A stretch of DNA of 64,000 nt from positions 2,355,075 through 2,419,074 of the forward strand of contig NZ_CM002299.1 of assembly GCF_000153125.2 (NCBI RefSeq). Reading direction: 5' to 3'. Position 1 is the stretch's first letter; each line of letters starts with the position of its first letter. Of the stretch, positions 25,271-33,641 are shown piece after piece. The notes below the pieces were generated by a model, which searched no databases, was not told the DNA's origin, and saw nothing but the letters and a program-made list of their open reading frames with translations. The position numbers were made by a program, and so were the translations under genes. This DNA comes from Congregibacter litoralis KT71 (GTDB lineage: Bacteria; Pseudomonadota; Gammaproteobacteria; Pseudomonadales; Halieaceae).

Positions 25271-26747
25271 CGTTCTGTTTGGGGCGGCCTCTCCCTACTC
25301 CCCGGCCATCGCGCGGCCCGCCGCGGCACGGCGCATTAACCCCGCCCTGCCGCGCCTGGCAGGCGCCTGTTGCCTGAGTCTCCTGACGATGAGCTTACTG
25401 TTGGCCGCTCCCGGCTCAAAGGGCGCGGAGGCAGACGGCGCCGGGCAAAGCGCCCCCCCCTTCCGCGAGGCCTACCGCGAAATCCCCATGCCCCCGCGAT
25501 TTCATGTAGAACATACGGAACTTGAAGGCCCCGTATTCGCCAACGAAGAAGGAAAAACCCTCTATACCTGGCCTCAGCTGAAGTTACGCAACGGCTACAG
25601 CGGTGAGGCGGCAGGTCAGATCGCCTGCTACGACGAAGTCGTGACGGTGAGCGCGGGTTTGATGAGCCCTTACCCCGCGGGCTTACAACTCCCGGAACTC
25701 GACTCCCGGCCCAGCTGCACCGATCTCTGGCCGCCGGTATTAGCTGCAACCGATGCGGAACCCATCGGTGAGTGGAGTCTGCTCCTGCGTAAGGACGGTG
25801 CGAGGCAATGGGCCTACCGGGAGCAGGCCCTCTACACATCCGTGCGCGACAAAAAACCTGGAGACACCTACGGCGGCTATCGTCGAAAACGCCGTGCTGA
25901 CGGCAGCGGCGACGGGGACTCCCCCGCGGGTCGCGTTCCTGCTGGCCCTCCGCCGCTGCTGCCCCCGGGCTTTGCGGTAAAAACCACCAGCATCGGACGG
26001 ATGCTCACCACCCATCAGAACTACGCCGTATATGCCTTTGACGGTGACAGCGCCGATAAAGTCGCCTGTGCAAAGGACTGCACGCGCGAGCGCCAGCCCC
26101 TTCTCGCACCGGCGCTGGCCAAGGGTTTCGGTGAGTGGTCTGTCCTTGAGCGAGCCCCCGGTGTACGCCAGTGGGTTTACCGCGATGCGCCGCTTTACAC
26201 CTACACCCTGGACCCTGAGCCCTGGAGTCAGGTGGGAAGCGACGCCGAGGGTTGGCGCAATGTCTTCACGCAGCGCGTTCCCCCGCTGCCGACAAGCTTC
26301 ACCCGCCAGCGCACCCTGGCGGGCATTGTTCTGGCCACCGCTGAAGGCAAAACTATCTATACCTATCAGTGTGGAGACGATTCCGTGGATCAGCTCGCCT
26401 GCGATCACCCCGAGGACACGCAGGTCTACCGCCTGGCGATTTGCGGCGGTGGCGACGCGGTACGCTGCCGGGAGCGTTGGCCCTACGTGGTCGCAGGACC
26501 TCGAGAGTCCAGCGTCAGCCGGGCCTGGCGCGTTGTAGAAATCAATCCAGAGACCGGTCGATTCGCCGACGCCGGAGACCCGGAGGCCCTGCGGGTCTGG
26601 GCTTACCGGGAGCGTCCGGTGTACACCTACGAGGGTGATAAGAAACCGGGCGATGTTCATGGCGGGGGCACCGGAGAATGGCGTGGTAAACGCAACGGTC
26701 TTCGCGCCCACTGGCTTCGGGATGATTATATGAGGGGTATTCAGTAA
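25254..26747 (+). CDS. exported protein with PF03640-type secreted repeats
   Basis: About 497 residues. Signal-like hydrophobic segment 'LSLLTMSLLLAAPGSKGAEA' follows a long basic n-region; then several units of the COG4315/PF03640 'secreted repeat': 'KTLYTWPQLKL', 'RQWAYREQALYTSVRDKKPG', 'RQWVYRDAPLYTYTLDPEP', 'KTIYTYQCGDDSVDQLACD', 'RVWAYRERPVYTYEGDKKPG'. The repeat is found in bacterial lipoproteins of unknown function, often near cytochromes. Paired Cys within some units suggests disulfides or metal/heme contacts. The frame is open from 25041, inside the DUF1552 gene; a GTG at 25254 is a more likely start but has no clear Shine-Dalgarno. Confidence 0.82.
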   Translation: MKYLFSVLFGAASPYSPAIARPAAARRINPALPRLAGACCLSLLTMSLLLAAPGSKGAEADGAGQSAPPFREAYREIPMPPRFHVEHTELEGPVFANEEGKTLYTWPQLKLRNGYSGEAAGQIACYDEVVTVSAGLMSPYPAGLQLPELDSRPSCTDLWPPVLAATDAEPIGEWSLLLRKDGARQWAYREQALYTSVRDKKPGDTYGGYRRKRRADGSGDGDSPAGRVPAGPPPLLPPGFAVKTTSIGRMLTTHQNYAVYAFDGDSADKVACAKDCTRERQPLLAPALAKGFGEWSVLERAPGVRQWVYRDAPLYTYTLDPEPWSQVGSDAEGWRNVFTQRVPPLPTSFTRQRTLAGIVLATAEGKTIYTYQCGDDSVDQLACDHPEDTQVYRLAICGGGDAVRCRERWPYVVAGPRESSVSRAWRVVEINPETGRFADAGDPEALRVWAYRERPVYTYEGDKKPGDVHGGGTGEWRGKRNGLRAHWLRDDYMRGIQ

Positions 26748-27799
26748 TGCTGCGCAGGCACGGCATGGAAGTTTCCGCTGCTCTCCTGATGCTGTTGGCG
26801 CTCGCGCCGGTTGTACAATCACAGTCTGGTGACTCCCCCCTCCGGAATGGAAAGATCGGCTATGCGATGACCGATCTGTTCTGGTCCGTCTATCAAACCC
26901 CTGACGCCAAAGAAGAGTGTCCCCGGGGCTTTAACGATGGCCCCCGGGAACAGTTTGAACAGCTATTCCCGGAACACAGGGAAATGACCGTTGAGGCGAC
27001 CCGCTTGAGTCAGGAGGCTCAGACCTGGCTGCCCGACACCGAGTCCGACGGATTCGAATTCAAGGCCGTCGAGGGTCCCTACTCCTGGGGTTTGAATCTT
27101 GATGATGCCGTTACTGAGGAGGACTTTGAGCATCCTGATGGCACAGCGGGGATTGATAACCAGGTGTACCGTGCCGTGGGTTGCGTCATCGGTTTCCGAG
27201 GTCCCGATGGAGTGGAATACATTTTTCAGAACAAGGCCATCCTTGACGAAAACTACAGTCGCATGATGATCGAAGTCAGTGACGTGGATGATCTGTATAA
27301 CGACGACTCGGTCACGGTCACTTTGTACCGCGGGCGGGACCGGTTACTCACGGACGCCACGGGGCTGAACGTAGTCCCCGGTGGCTCCCAGCGCGTTGAT
27401 CGACAATGGGGTGAGAGTCTCATGCGGCAGACCAGCGGCAGCATCGACAATGGCGTGCTGCGCACGGAACCCATCGACGAAGTCATCATTCCCTGGATGA
27501 ATCTCAACGTTCCGTCGGTGCAGATTATCCGGGATCTGCGTTTCGAACTGGCGCTGACGCCCGAGGGCGCGACGGGGATTGTCGCAGGCTATGCCGATAT
27601 CGATGCCTGGTACTACCAGCTGATTCGCAACGACTCCACGCACCACCTGAGTAACGGTCAGATTTCGGGCATCTCTCTTTACAAGGCCCTGCGTCGCTTT
27701 GGTGACGCCTATCCCGATCCCCGGACCGGCGCAGCAACCGCCATCTCCACCGCCTTGGACGTGAAGATGCGGCAGGTCTTTATCGTCGACAGCGAGTGA
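26747..27799 (+). CDS. secreted protein of unknown function in the DUF1592/DUF1552 cluster
   Basis: 350-residue protein with a Sec signal ('VSAALLMLLALAPVVQSQ'). The mature part is acidic and soluble, with 'YSWGLNLDDAVTEEDFEHPD', 'GIDNQVYRAVGCVIGFRGPD' and 'VIIPWMNLNVPSVQIIRDLR'. I do not recognise a family. Two cysteines (in 'KEECPRG' and 'AVGCVIG') could form a disulfide. Its ATG overlaps the PF03640-repeat gene's stop by one base (TAATG), so it belongs to the same translated string and is expected to act with those periplasmic proteins. Confidence 0.8.
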   Translation: MLRRHGMEVSAALLMLLALAPVVQSQSGDSPLRNGKIGYAMTDLFWSVYQTPDAKEECPRGFNDGPREQFEQLFPEHREMTVEATRLSQEAQTWLPDTESDGFEFKAVEGPYSWGLNLDDAVTEEDFEHPDGTAGIDNQVYRAVGCVIGFRGPDGVEYIFQNKAILDENYSRMMIEVSDVDDLYNDDSVTVTLYRGRDRLLTDATGLNVVPGGSQRVDRQWGESLMRQTSGSIDNGVLRTEPIDEVIIPWMNLNVPSVQIIRDLRFELALTPEGATGIVAGYADIDAWYYQLIRNDSTHHLSNGQISGISLYKALRRFGDAYPDPRTGAATAISTALDVKMRQVFIVDSE

Positions 27800-27806
27800 G
27801 AGCAGC

Positions 27807-30098
27807 ATGAAACGACAGCGTTCGCGGCATAGCGACCGCTTTTGGCCCATCGGTTCGCTTACCGTGGGCCTCACGGTGATGCTCCTGAGTGCCATTAACG
27901 TGGCACTTATGGACACGGGGCTTGGAAACGTTACGGAATTTTTTCTGGGGCTGGGTCTCGGCCTCGTGGCGGTCATCACCGGGGCCATCGTTGTTGCCCT
28001 CGCCCTGAAATTGACCCACAGCATCCCCTTCGCCGCTCTCAGCGTTGGGGGTGGTTCGATATTTGCGCTGTGGTATCTCAACAAAAACAGCCCTGCCCGT
28101 ATCGCCAGAACCCTCCTCGATGACCCTCAGTGGCAGCTTGACCTCTCCCGCGATGCCCTGTCCTTTGGCTCTCTCACAGGCCTGGTCCTGACCCTGGGAT
28201 TGCTGGCGGGTATTGTTTTTCTGGTGTGGAAAAAACACCTGACCCTGCTGCGGGCAGCGCACCGCGGCTTGCTGGTTCTCCTGACGGTGAGCCTGATAAC
28301 CGTAAGCGCGGGGACCCTGTGGTCCTTGATGAGTGATGGACACAATCCTTATCCCGATGACGGTGCTTTCCCCGAGCTCCTGACCATCGCTGACGATCCT
28401 GGCAACGCCGGCAATCCCGCCGCCCCCGGCCTGTACACGGTAAAGACCCTCACCTATGGGGCCGGCAATAATCTGCGACGCCCGGAGTTCGGCAGCAATC
28501 GGGACATAGACAGCCGCACCGTGGACGCCCGAAAGCTATTACCCCAGTGGGTATCTCTGAAAAAACGAATGCGCGAGTCCTATTGGGGCTTTGGTCTCGA
28601 AGAGGCTCCCCTCAATGGCCGCGTCTGGATGCCCGAGGGCGCAGGGCCTTTTCCCCTGGTGCTCATCGTCCACGGCAACCATGGCATGGAAGACTACTCC
28701 GATGATGGCTATGCCTACCTTGGCGAACTTCTTGCGAACCGCGGCTTCATCACCGTGTCCGTCGATCAGAATTATATCAATGGCAGCTGGTCCGGGGACT
28801 TTCAGGGCAAGGAAATGGCCGCCAGGGGGTGGCTGCTCCTGGAACACCTGGCGCAATGGCGGGATTGGAACCAGACACCGGGCCACCCCCTTGGCGACAA
28901 AATCGATATGAACAGGCTTGCGCTTATCGGGCACTCCCGTGGGGGTGAGGCGGTGTCCATCGCTCACAGCTTTAACCGCCTCAGCCACTTTCCCGATGAC
29001 GCCACCGTTGCCTTCGACTATGGCTTTAACATTCGCGCCCTCGTGGCCATTGCGCAGGTTGATCAGCGCTACCATCGCCGGGTGAAGCTGCAGGACGTGG
29101 ACTTTTTTACCATTCACGGAAGCTATGACAGCGACGAGCCCGCCTATCACGGGCTCCGACAGATGAACCGCATCAGCCTCAGCACCGCGGACTACCATTT
29201 CAAGGCAGGCGTTTATGTGCACGGCGCAAACCACGGCCAGTTCAACTCGGGCTGGGGGCGCTATGACTACTCTCCCCCGGGTGCCTGGAGCCTGAACACC
29301 GCGCCAATAATCCCCGGAGAGGACCAGCGCAAAGCCGCCAAAATCTACATTTCCGCCTTTTTAGAAGCATCCTTGCACGGTGACGGCCGGTTCCTGAGCT
29401 ACCTGAAGGATCCCCGTAGCCTTTCCCCCTGGCTGCCAAGGCAGAGCTATGTCCATCAGTTCATGGATTCAAGCTTTGCGCCCATCGCGGACTTTGAAGA
29501 GGACATTGATACGGCTACGGGCAGTGCCGATGGTGCCCGTATCAGCGTGAAAGATCTCGCTCTATGGCGCGAGGAAGCGCTGCAGCACAGAGACAAACGA
29601 CTTCAGGGCAGCAATGCCGTGGTCCTGGGCTGGGAGACTCCCGGCGCCAGCTATCTGATCAGCAACATTGATACCGGCCTGATCACCACGGAGCGTTCCC
29701 TGGTGTTTGCCGTGAGCGGTTCCCTCGAAAAATCTGCAGGCGCCCCTTCAGATTCAGAGAATGCAGAAACCGATGATTCCGCTGCCCCGACGGTCCCTGA
29801 CTTCAGCGTCAGCCTTATCGGAAAAAACGCGCAGGAAGCCACTGTGCTGGTTTCTGATTTCGCACAGCTCATACCGCCAGTGCGTGTCCAATACCTGAAA
29901 AATGCGCGGCGAAACAAAGCGCAGTACCACGCGCTCTGGGAGCCCGTGCTGCAGTATGTCGAAATCCCCTTCGCTGCGTTTACAAGCGTCAACCCATCGC
30001 TCTCTCTGGAAGACGTGCGCAGCCTCCGTCTGGACTTTGATCAGAGCGCGGCCGGCGTCCTCATCCTGGACAACATCGGCAGTGCCAGACGTTTATGA
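27807..30098 (+). CDS. polytopic-membrane alpha/beta hydrolase
   Basis: 763 residues. The N-terminal 175 residues contain four to five hydrophobic helices (about 15-35, 43-70, 73-92, 122-140, 152-170), and the rest is a periplasmic-facing alpha/beta hydrolase: 'FPLVLIVHGNHGMEDYSDDG' (oxyanion loop), 'LALIGHSRGGEAVS' with nucleophile Ser377, 'FFTIHGSYDSDEP' (acid) and 'VYVHGANHGQFNSGWGR' (catalytic His). It resembles chlorophyllase/PAF-acetylhydrolase-type enzymes; a beta-sandwich-like tail (about 640-763) follows. Seven nt after the preceding gene, last of the six-gene run. Confidence 0.85.
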   Translation: MKRQRSRHSDRFWPIGSLTVGLTVMLLSAINVALMDTGLGNVTEFFLGLGLGLVAVITGAIVVALALKLTHSIPFAALSVGGGSIFALWYLNKNSPARIARTLLDDPQWQLDLSRDALSFGSLTGLVLTLGLLAGIVFLVWKKHLTLLRAAHRGLLVLLTVSLITVSAGTLWSLMSDGHNPYPDDGAFPELLTIADDPGNAGNPAAPGLYTVKTLTYGAGNNLRRPEFGSNRDIDSRTVDARKLLPQWVSLKKRMRESYWGFGLEEAPLNGRVWMPEGAGPFPLVLIVHGNHGMEDYSDDGYAYLGELLANRGFITVSVDQNYINGSWSGDFQGKEMAARGWLLLEHLAQWRDWNQTPGHPLGDKIDMNRLALIGHSRGGEAVSIAHSFNRLSHFPDDATVAFDYGFNIRALVAIAQVDQRYHRRVKLQDVDFFTIHGSYDSDEPAYHGLRQMNRISLSTADYHFKAGVYVHGANHGQFNSGWGRYDYSPPGAWSLNTAPIIPGEDQRKAAKIYISAFLEASLHGDGRFLSYLKDPRSLSPWLPRQSYVHQFMDSSFAPIADFEEDIDTATGSADGARISVKDLALWREEALQHRDKRLQGSNAVVLGWETPGASYLISNIDTGLITTERSLVFAVSGSLEKSAGAPSDSENAETDDSAAPTVPDFSVSLIGKNAQEATVLVSDFAQLIPPVRVQYLKNARRNKAQYHALWEPVLQYVEIPFAAFTSVNPSLSLEDVRSLRLDFDQSAAGVLILDNIGSARRL

Positions 30099-30114
30099 CC
30101 GGCGAGTACTTTTG

Positions 30115-30154
30115 ACCGCTATGTCTTTTAACCGCTATGTCTTTTAACCGTTAT
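30115..30154. repeat. 16-bp tandem repeat at the end of the hydrolase gene
   Basis: Two exact copies of ACCGCTATGTCTTTTA (30115-30130, 30131-30146) followed by a half copy (ACCGTTAT). It sits between convergent stop codons and reaches the last codons of the minus-strand amidohydrolase. Probably slippage; no hairpin is formed. Confidence 0.8.
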
Positions 30155-31419
30155 TTCTGGATGCTGTAAGTAACGCCCGCCTTCATAACCAGGGTGATGT
30201 TACGCAGAGCAGCGATATCCTCCAGGGGATTGCCGCGCACCGCTATCAGATCCGCCAGGAGAGCGGACTTCACGCTTCCCACGGTGTCGCTGAGGTGAAA
30301 CAGCTCGGCGTTGCCCGCGGTGGCAGCGTGCAGGGCATCCCCGGGTGTCATGCCGTAGTCCACCATCATCTCCAGCTCCCGGACATTGTCGCCGTGGGGA
30401 TACACCCCCACATCGCCGCCGAAGCAGATGTCCACACCACTATCCAGCGCCGCCTGAAAAGAGGCACGTTTTTGGGTGATACGTGCCGGCTCGGGATCCC
30501 GGCCTTTTACCCAGCCACGATACCGGGAGATGGCGTCACCGGCCGCCAGGGTGGGACATAAGGCAACGCCATGCTTTTTCATAAGACGGAGCACCTCCGG
30601 CGTCGCGCCGTCGCCGTGCTCGATGGTCTCGACCCCGGCAAGCACCGCGCGACGTATAGCCTCGGACGTGGAGGCATGGGCCGCTACGCCGCGACCACTG
30701 CTCCGAGCGGTGTCAACAATCGTCTTGAGCTCTTCCTGGGAAAAGGTCGCCGCAGCGGTGCCCCCGGGGCCCCAACGATAATCGGCATAGACCTTCACAA
30801 AGTCGATATCACGACCGATCTGGCTGCGCACCACGCGAACCAGATCGTCGTAGCCATCCGCGGTTTCCGCTCCCAGGGGCACCGTAACACCCTCGTGAAA
30901 GCCCTTGGGGCCGTAGCTACCCGTGGCCACGATGGCGCGGCCGGCCACGAGCAATTTCGGTCCGGGAATCAGTCCCTTCGCGATAGCGTTGCGCACCGAC
31001 ACGTCGGCATATCCCGCACCCTCAGAGCCAAGATCGCGCATGGTCGTGACGCCGGCAGCAAGGCTGTCACGAACGTGATTGACGGCGCGCACCACCCGCT
31101 CGGCTTCTGACTCCTTGAGCACCTGATCATTCCAGGGCGTCTCGTTATAAGGGTGCAGAAGCACATGGGAGTGCCCCTCGATAAGCCCGGGCAACAGTGT
31201 CTGGCCCGCGAGTTCCAGGGTGCTTTCAACGGCAACATCGGGCGCCTCGCCGCGGGGACCCGCAAAGAGAATCGCTTCATCCGCCACAAGGACAATCCAG
31301 TCCTCGTGAAGCTCCCGGCCGTCGAACACCCGCTCAGGTTCCAATAAGGTGACATCGGCTCTTGCGGACAGACTCACCAGCAGCGCGTTGATGAGGACGA
31401 GGAGAAAAATACGGTTCAT
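30151..31419 (-). CDS. exported metal-dependent amidohydrolase (imidazolonepropionase/prolidase-like)
   Basis: 422-residue amidohydrolase-superfamily enzyme with Sec signal ('IFLLVLINALLVSLSARA'). TIM-barrel metal ligands are visible: 'IEGHSHVLL' (HxH), 'DFVKVYADYRW' (probable carboxylated Lys), 'VAAHASTSEAIRRA', 'ETIEHGDGA' and 'CFGGDVGVYPHGDN' (Asp). Similar proteins are Xaa-Pro or Xaa-Arg dipeptidases (Sgx9260-type) and often exported in marine bacteria. The start at 31419 is chosen because the signal peptide begins there. Located immediately downstream of tRNA-Arg on the same strand. Confidence 0.9.
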   Translation of the reverse strand: MNRIFLLVLINALLVSLSARADVTLLEPERVFDGRELHEDWIVLVADEAILFAGPRGEAPDVAVESTLELAGQTLLPGLIEGHSHVLLHPYNETPWNDQVLKESEAERVVRAVNHVRDSLAAGVTTMRDLGSEGAGYADVSVRNAIAKGLIPGPKLLVAGRAIVATGSYGPKGFHEGVTVPLGAETADGYDDLVRVVRSQIGRDIDFVKVYADYRWGPGGTAAATFSQEELKTIVDTARSSGRGVAAHASTSEAIRRAVLAGVETIEHGDGATPEVLRLMKKHGVALCPTLAAGDAISRYRGWVKGRDPEPARITQKRASFQAALDSGVDICFGGDVGVYPHGDNVRELEMMVDYGMTPGDALHAATAGNAELFHLSDTVGSVKSALLADLIAVRGNPLEDIAALRNITLVMKAGVTYSIQK

Positions 31420-31469
31420 AGGCAGCCTTGAACGACGCCCGAGGTCTCTACCCACCCGGGCTCTGAATG

Positions 31470-31546
31470 TGGTCCGCCTGGCAAGAGTCGAACTTGCGAC
31501 CTGCCGCTTAGGAGGCGGCTGCTCTATCCTGCTGAGCTACAGGCGG
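31470..31546 (-). tRNA. tRNA-Arg (anticodon CCU)
   Basis: Full cloverleaf on the minus strand. The acceptor stem pairs CCGCCTG with CAGGCGG, the discriminator is A, and the 3' CCA is encoded (31472-31470). The D-arm is GCTC/GAGC, the anticodon stem GCCGC/GCGGC encloses loop CTCCTAA (anticodon CCT, read as CCU), and the T-arm GCAAG/CTTGC encloses TTCGACT. Its 5' half (31513-31546) is duplicated exactly at 33497-33530, marking it as an integration site. Confidence 0.95.
31513..31546. repeat. 34-bp direct repeat, copy within tRNA-Arg (att-like)
   Basis: Starts AGGCGGCTGCTCTATCC and ends CTACAGGCGG. It spans the anticodon-loop edge to the tRNA 5' end and is identical to 33497-33530. Identity stops inside the anticodon loop, a known crossover site for tyrosine recombinases. 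Confidence 0.9.
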
Positions 31547-31858
31547 ATGATTGTAGGTAAGACTTCTTATATTTCTTTTTGCCCTAGCGATATCACCAGA
31601 GCGTGGAGATTGTATCAAAAGCCCCGCACGCGCACCGTGGAATAGACGGCGGAGACCGAAAACGCCGGCGAAGAACAAGTTAATCGCTAGAGGAGGTTTT
31701 AAGAAAGGGCAGAACCGGCGATGTCAAGATTTTTTACAGCCGAAGCTCACTCCAAATGTGCAGAAAAATCTAACCATATGTTTTTGTTATATTTCTTCGA
31801 AAACGGTATGCATTTAGCGTTACCAGGGGCGGTGGACTAAAACACGGAGCTCAATTAG
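31547..31858. other. AT-rich leader region inside the insertion
   Basis: 312 nt with no convincing gene. On the minus strand TACAAT just upstream of the tRNA 5' end could be its -10 element. The right part precedes the PEP-CTERM gene and has a GGAG about 10 nt before its ATG. A stretch rich in T and A (31725-31800) is likely promoter sequence. Confidence 0.5.
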
Positions 31859-32641
31859 ATGAACCCGATTTACACAACGACGAGAAAGTCTTTTTTAGGT
31901 GGCGCTGCGCTACTTGCTGCAACGGCGTTAATGCCCCAAACAGCGTCAGCGTCTCTGTGCATAGGGACGTGCGGAACGCTCGGCCCGGACGGAGATGTGA
32001 CTTCGTCCCCGCAAGGTGGTGATTACGATTTTGTGACCACGGATGGAGGCATAGTCGGCGCACCTAACTTGGGCGTGGGAGGAGAGACTAACGGATCGGT
32101 ATTCCAGACCGATATCTTTTCTGCAATGGCCGGCGATTTGTTGGATTTTTACTTTAACTTCGTGACTGCTGATGGTTCCTCAGAATTTAGTGACTACGCG
32201 TGGGCGAGGCTTCTGAATCCTGACCTTACAGAAAGTGCGTTATTGTTCACTGCTCGTACTGTCACAATAGGCTCAACAGTTCCGGGTTTTGGCTTACCGG
32301 CTATTTCAGCAACAATAACGCCGGCGAGCGCGGATATTATTGATAACGCCACTGATTGGAGCCCGCTGGGAAGTGATTCAGGGACCTGTTTCGACCTTGG
32401 CTGCGGAAGCACAGGTTGGATACGCTCAGAATTTGAAATCGCGAGTGCAGGCAACTACCTATTGGAATTCGGCGTGACCAATATTAGCGATGATGTTGTC
32501 AACACAGGCCTCGCCTACGACGGGATCACAGTAGGGGGGGAGCCAATCGAGCCGCCAAGCGATGTACCAGCCCCGGCCACCCTCGCACTGTTTGGTCTCG
32601 GCCTTGCCGGACTGGGTTGGAAGCGGCGCAAGAAGGCCTAA
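31859..32641 (+). CDS. PEP-CTERM-sorted secreted protein
   Basis: 260-residue exported protein. Signal peptide 'FLGGAALLAATALMPQTASA', acidic Gly/Ser/Thr-rich beta-type mature domain with four Cys in two pairs ('CIGTCG' and 'CFDLGCG'), and a C-terminal PEP-CTERM tripartite signal: 'VPAPATLALFGLGLAGLGW' then 'KRRKKA'. Such tails are processed by exosortase (EpsH/XrtA-type) for surface or exopolysaccharide-linked export; no exosortase is in this window. Codon choice is more AT-rich than neighbours, in line with acquisition on the tRNA-Arg insertion. It ends 21 nt before a strong terminator. Confidence 0.88.
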   Translation: MNPIYTTTRKSFLGGAALLAATALMPQTASASLCIGTCGTLGPDGDVTSSPQGGDYDFVTTDGGIVGAPNLGVGGETNGSVFQTDIFSAMAGDLLDFYFNFVTADGSSEFSDYAWARLLNPDLTESALLFTARTVTIGSTVPGFGLPAISATITPASADIIDNATDWSPLGSDSGTCFDLGCGSTGWIRSEFEIASAGNYLLEFGVTNISDDVVNTGLAYDGITVGGEPIEPPSDVPAPATLALFGLGLAGLGWKRRKKA

Positions 32642-32662
32642 GCAAGGACAAAACTCCTAACG

Positions 32663-32684
32663 GCCCGCTTCGGCGGGCTTTTTT
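32663..32684 (+). terminator. intrinsic terminator of the PEP-CTERM gene
   Basis: Perfect 6-bp GC stem (GCCCGC / GCGGGC) with a TTCG tetraloop followed by six T. Confidence 0.92.
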
Positions 32685-32944
32685 ATGCGCCCCGCTCCGA
32701 GCTCAGGTGGGGGGGCCTCGACGATGCCTGTATGGTCGAGGCAGCCCCGAGGATATCGACCAGTTCAATTCAAAAGTAATGATAGCCTCAGCGAGATTCT
32801 GTGTGATCTTTATAATCCGCTCCCGCTTTACAGACGTTACCAGCTACTATCTGGACCATCACCGCGTAGTACACGCTTTTTACCCATACGCTTTTCGGGA
32901 GCCTAGATCTCTGTGAAACTCTCCTGTGGAAATCTAGACGCTCC

Positions 32945-33094
32945 TCAGGCCAGTGCGGCGTTTATGATGGCCACAACGTAATCCTCGCTGAGTTCATCCG
33001 CTGGCAGTCCGCCGTGAGGGGCTACTGGCTCGTGGTCGGCGATGCCCTGCTGCTTCAGCCAGATAGGACTGTGTGGCTGGCAGTTCTCGCGAAC
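32945..33094 (-). pseudogene. possible C-terminal gene remnant
   Basis: 48 codons open between an in-frame TAA and a TGA, with no start codon in good context. The segment 'WLKQQGIADHEPVAPHGGLP' followed by 'ADELSEDYVVAIINAALA' has a host-like GC-rich third position and a plausible amphipathic C-terminal helix. No family is recognised. Confidence 0.25.
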
Positions 33095-33496
33095 TTAAGA
33101 TCGCACGAGTTGTTCCAGTGTGACTGTCTGAAGGTTTACTTCCGTGGGGGGGCGCCAACAGCGCGTACGGTCTCATCCCTCGGTGGGCTATGATCCTCAA
33201 AATTGTCGAAGCGCTCACTCGCTGCACCAACACCAGGCTCGAGATAGTGTGCGATGCTCTTAAAAAATCACTAGCCGCCCGATTTGTGGCAAATCAACTT
33301 TGTTTTGTAACCCCTAGTATTACCGCGCAAGATCAGGACCCGTGTCGAACTCAATGTATCTTGTGGCCTGCTATCCTCAGCGTGCTCAGTGCGCTGATTT
33401 ACCGTAACGCCTCTGAATAACCTATCTGTTAGTTCCATGCCTGCGCCCCGATGGCTCTTAAACTTCGCTACAGGTAGAAAGTCTAGAACCCCTAAA

Positions 33497-33530
33497 AGGC
33501 GGCTGCTCTATCCTGCTGAGCTACAGGCGG
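33497..33530. repeat. 34-bp direct repeat, distal copy (att-like)
   Basis: Exact copy of the tRNA-Arg 5' half. The flanking sequence on the left (33470-33496) no longer folds as a tRNA 3' half: the anticodon stem partner and T-arm are lost. It lies about 110 nt upstream of pilU. Confidence 0.9.
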
Positions 33531-33641
33531 GTGGAGACCGCAGTTTAGCGGAAACTCCCCAGGCACCCCAGCCTCAAAGAACGCTTTTCGCGCCCCACGA
33601 GCAATGCGATACTCAAAGCTTCAGCAAAAGAGGTAGCAGCG

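Larger units (their letters stand above)
31513..33530. mobile_element. small genomic insertion flanked by tRNA-Arg direct repeats
   Basis: The interval is bounded by two identical 34-bp copies of the tRNA-Arg 5' half running from the anticodon loop to the 5' end. The segment is visibly more AT-rich than its neighbours and interrupts the expected tRNA upstream region. It encodes one PEP-CTERM protein and otherwise decayed sequence; no integrase is seen. I infer a degenerate integrated element or satellite. A partial tandem tRNA duplication is the main alternative, since the far copy lacks a recognisable 3' half. Confidence 0.65.
32685..33641. other. gene-poor, apparently decayed segment
   Basis: Almost 1 kb with no intact gene of convincing character. 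Short frames exist on both strands (for example 33190-33420 plus, 32994-33233 minus) but have no ribosome-binding site, family resemblance or consistent codon bias. One minus-strand frame near 32945-33094 reads like the 3' end of a former gene. The distal tRNA-Arg repeat lies at 33497-33530, and AGAGG at 33630-33634 serves pilU. Confidence 0.55.

Noticed and set aside
33190..33420. 76-codon frame on the plus strand in the insertion
   Set aside because: No ribosome-binding site, mixed codon use and no protein-like pattern.
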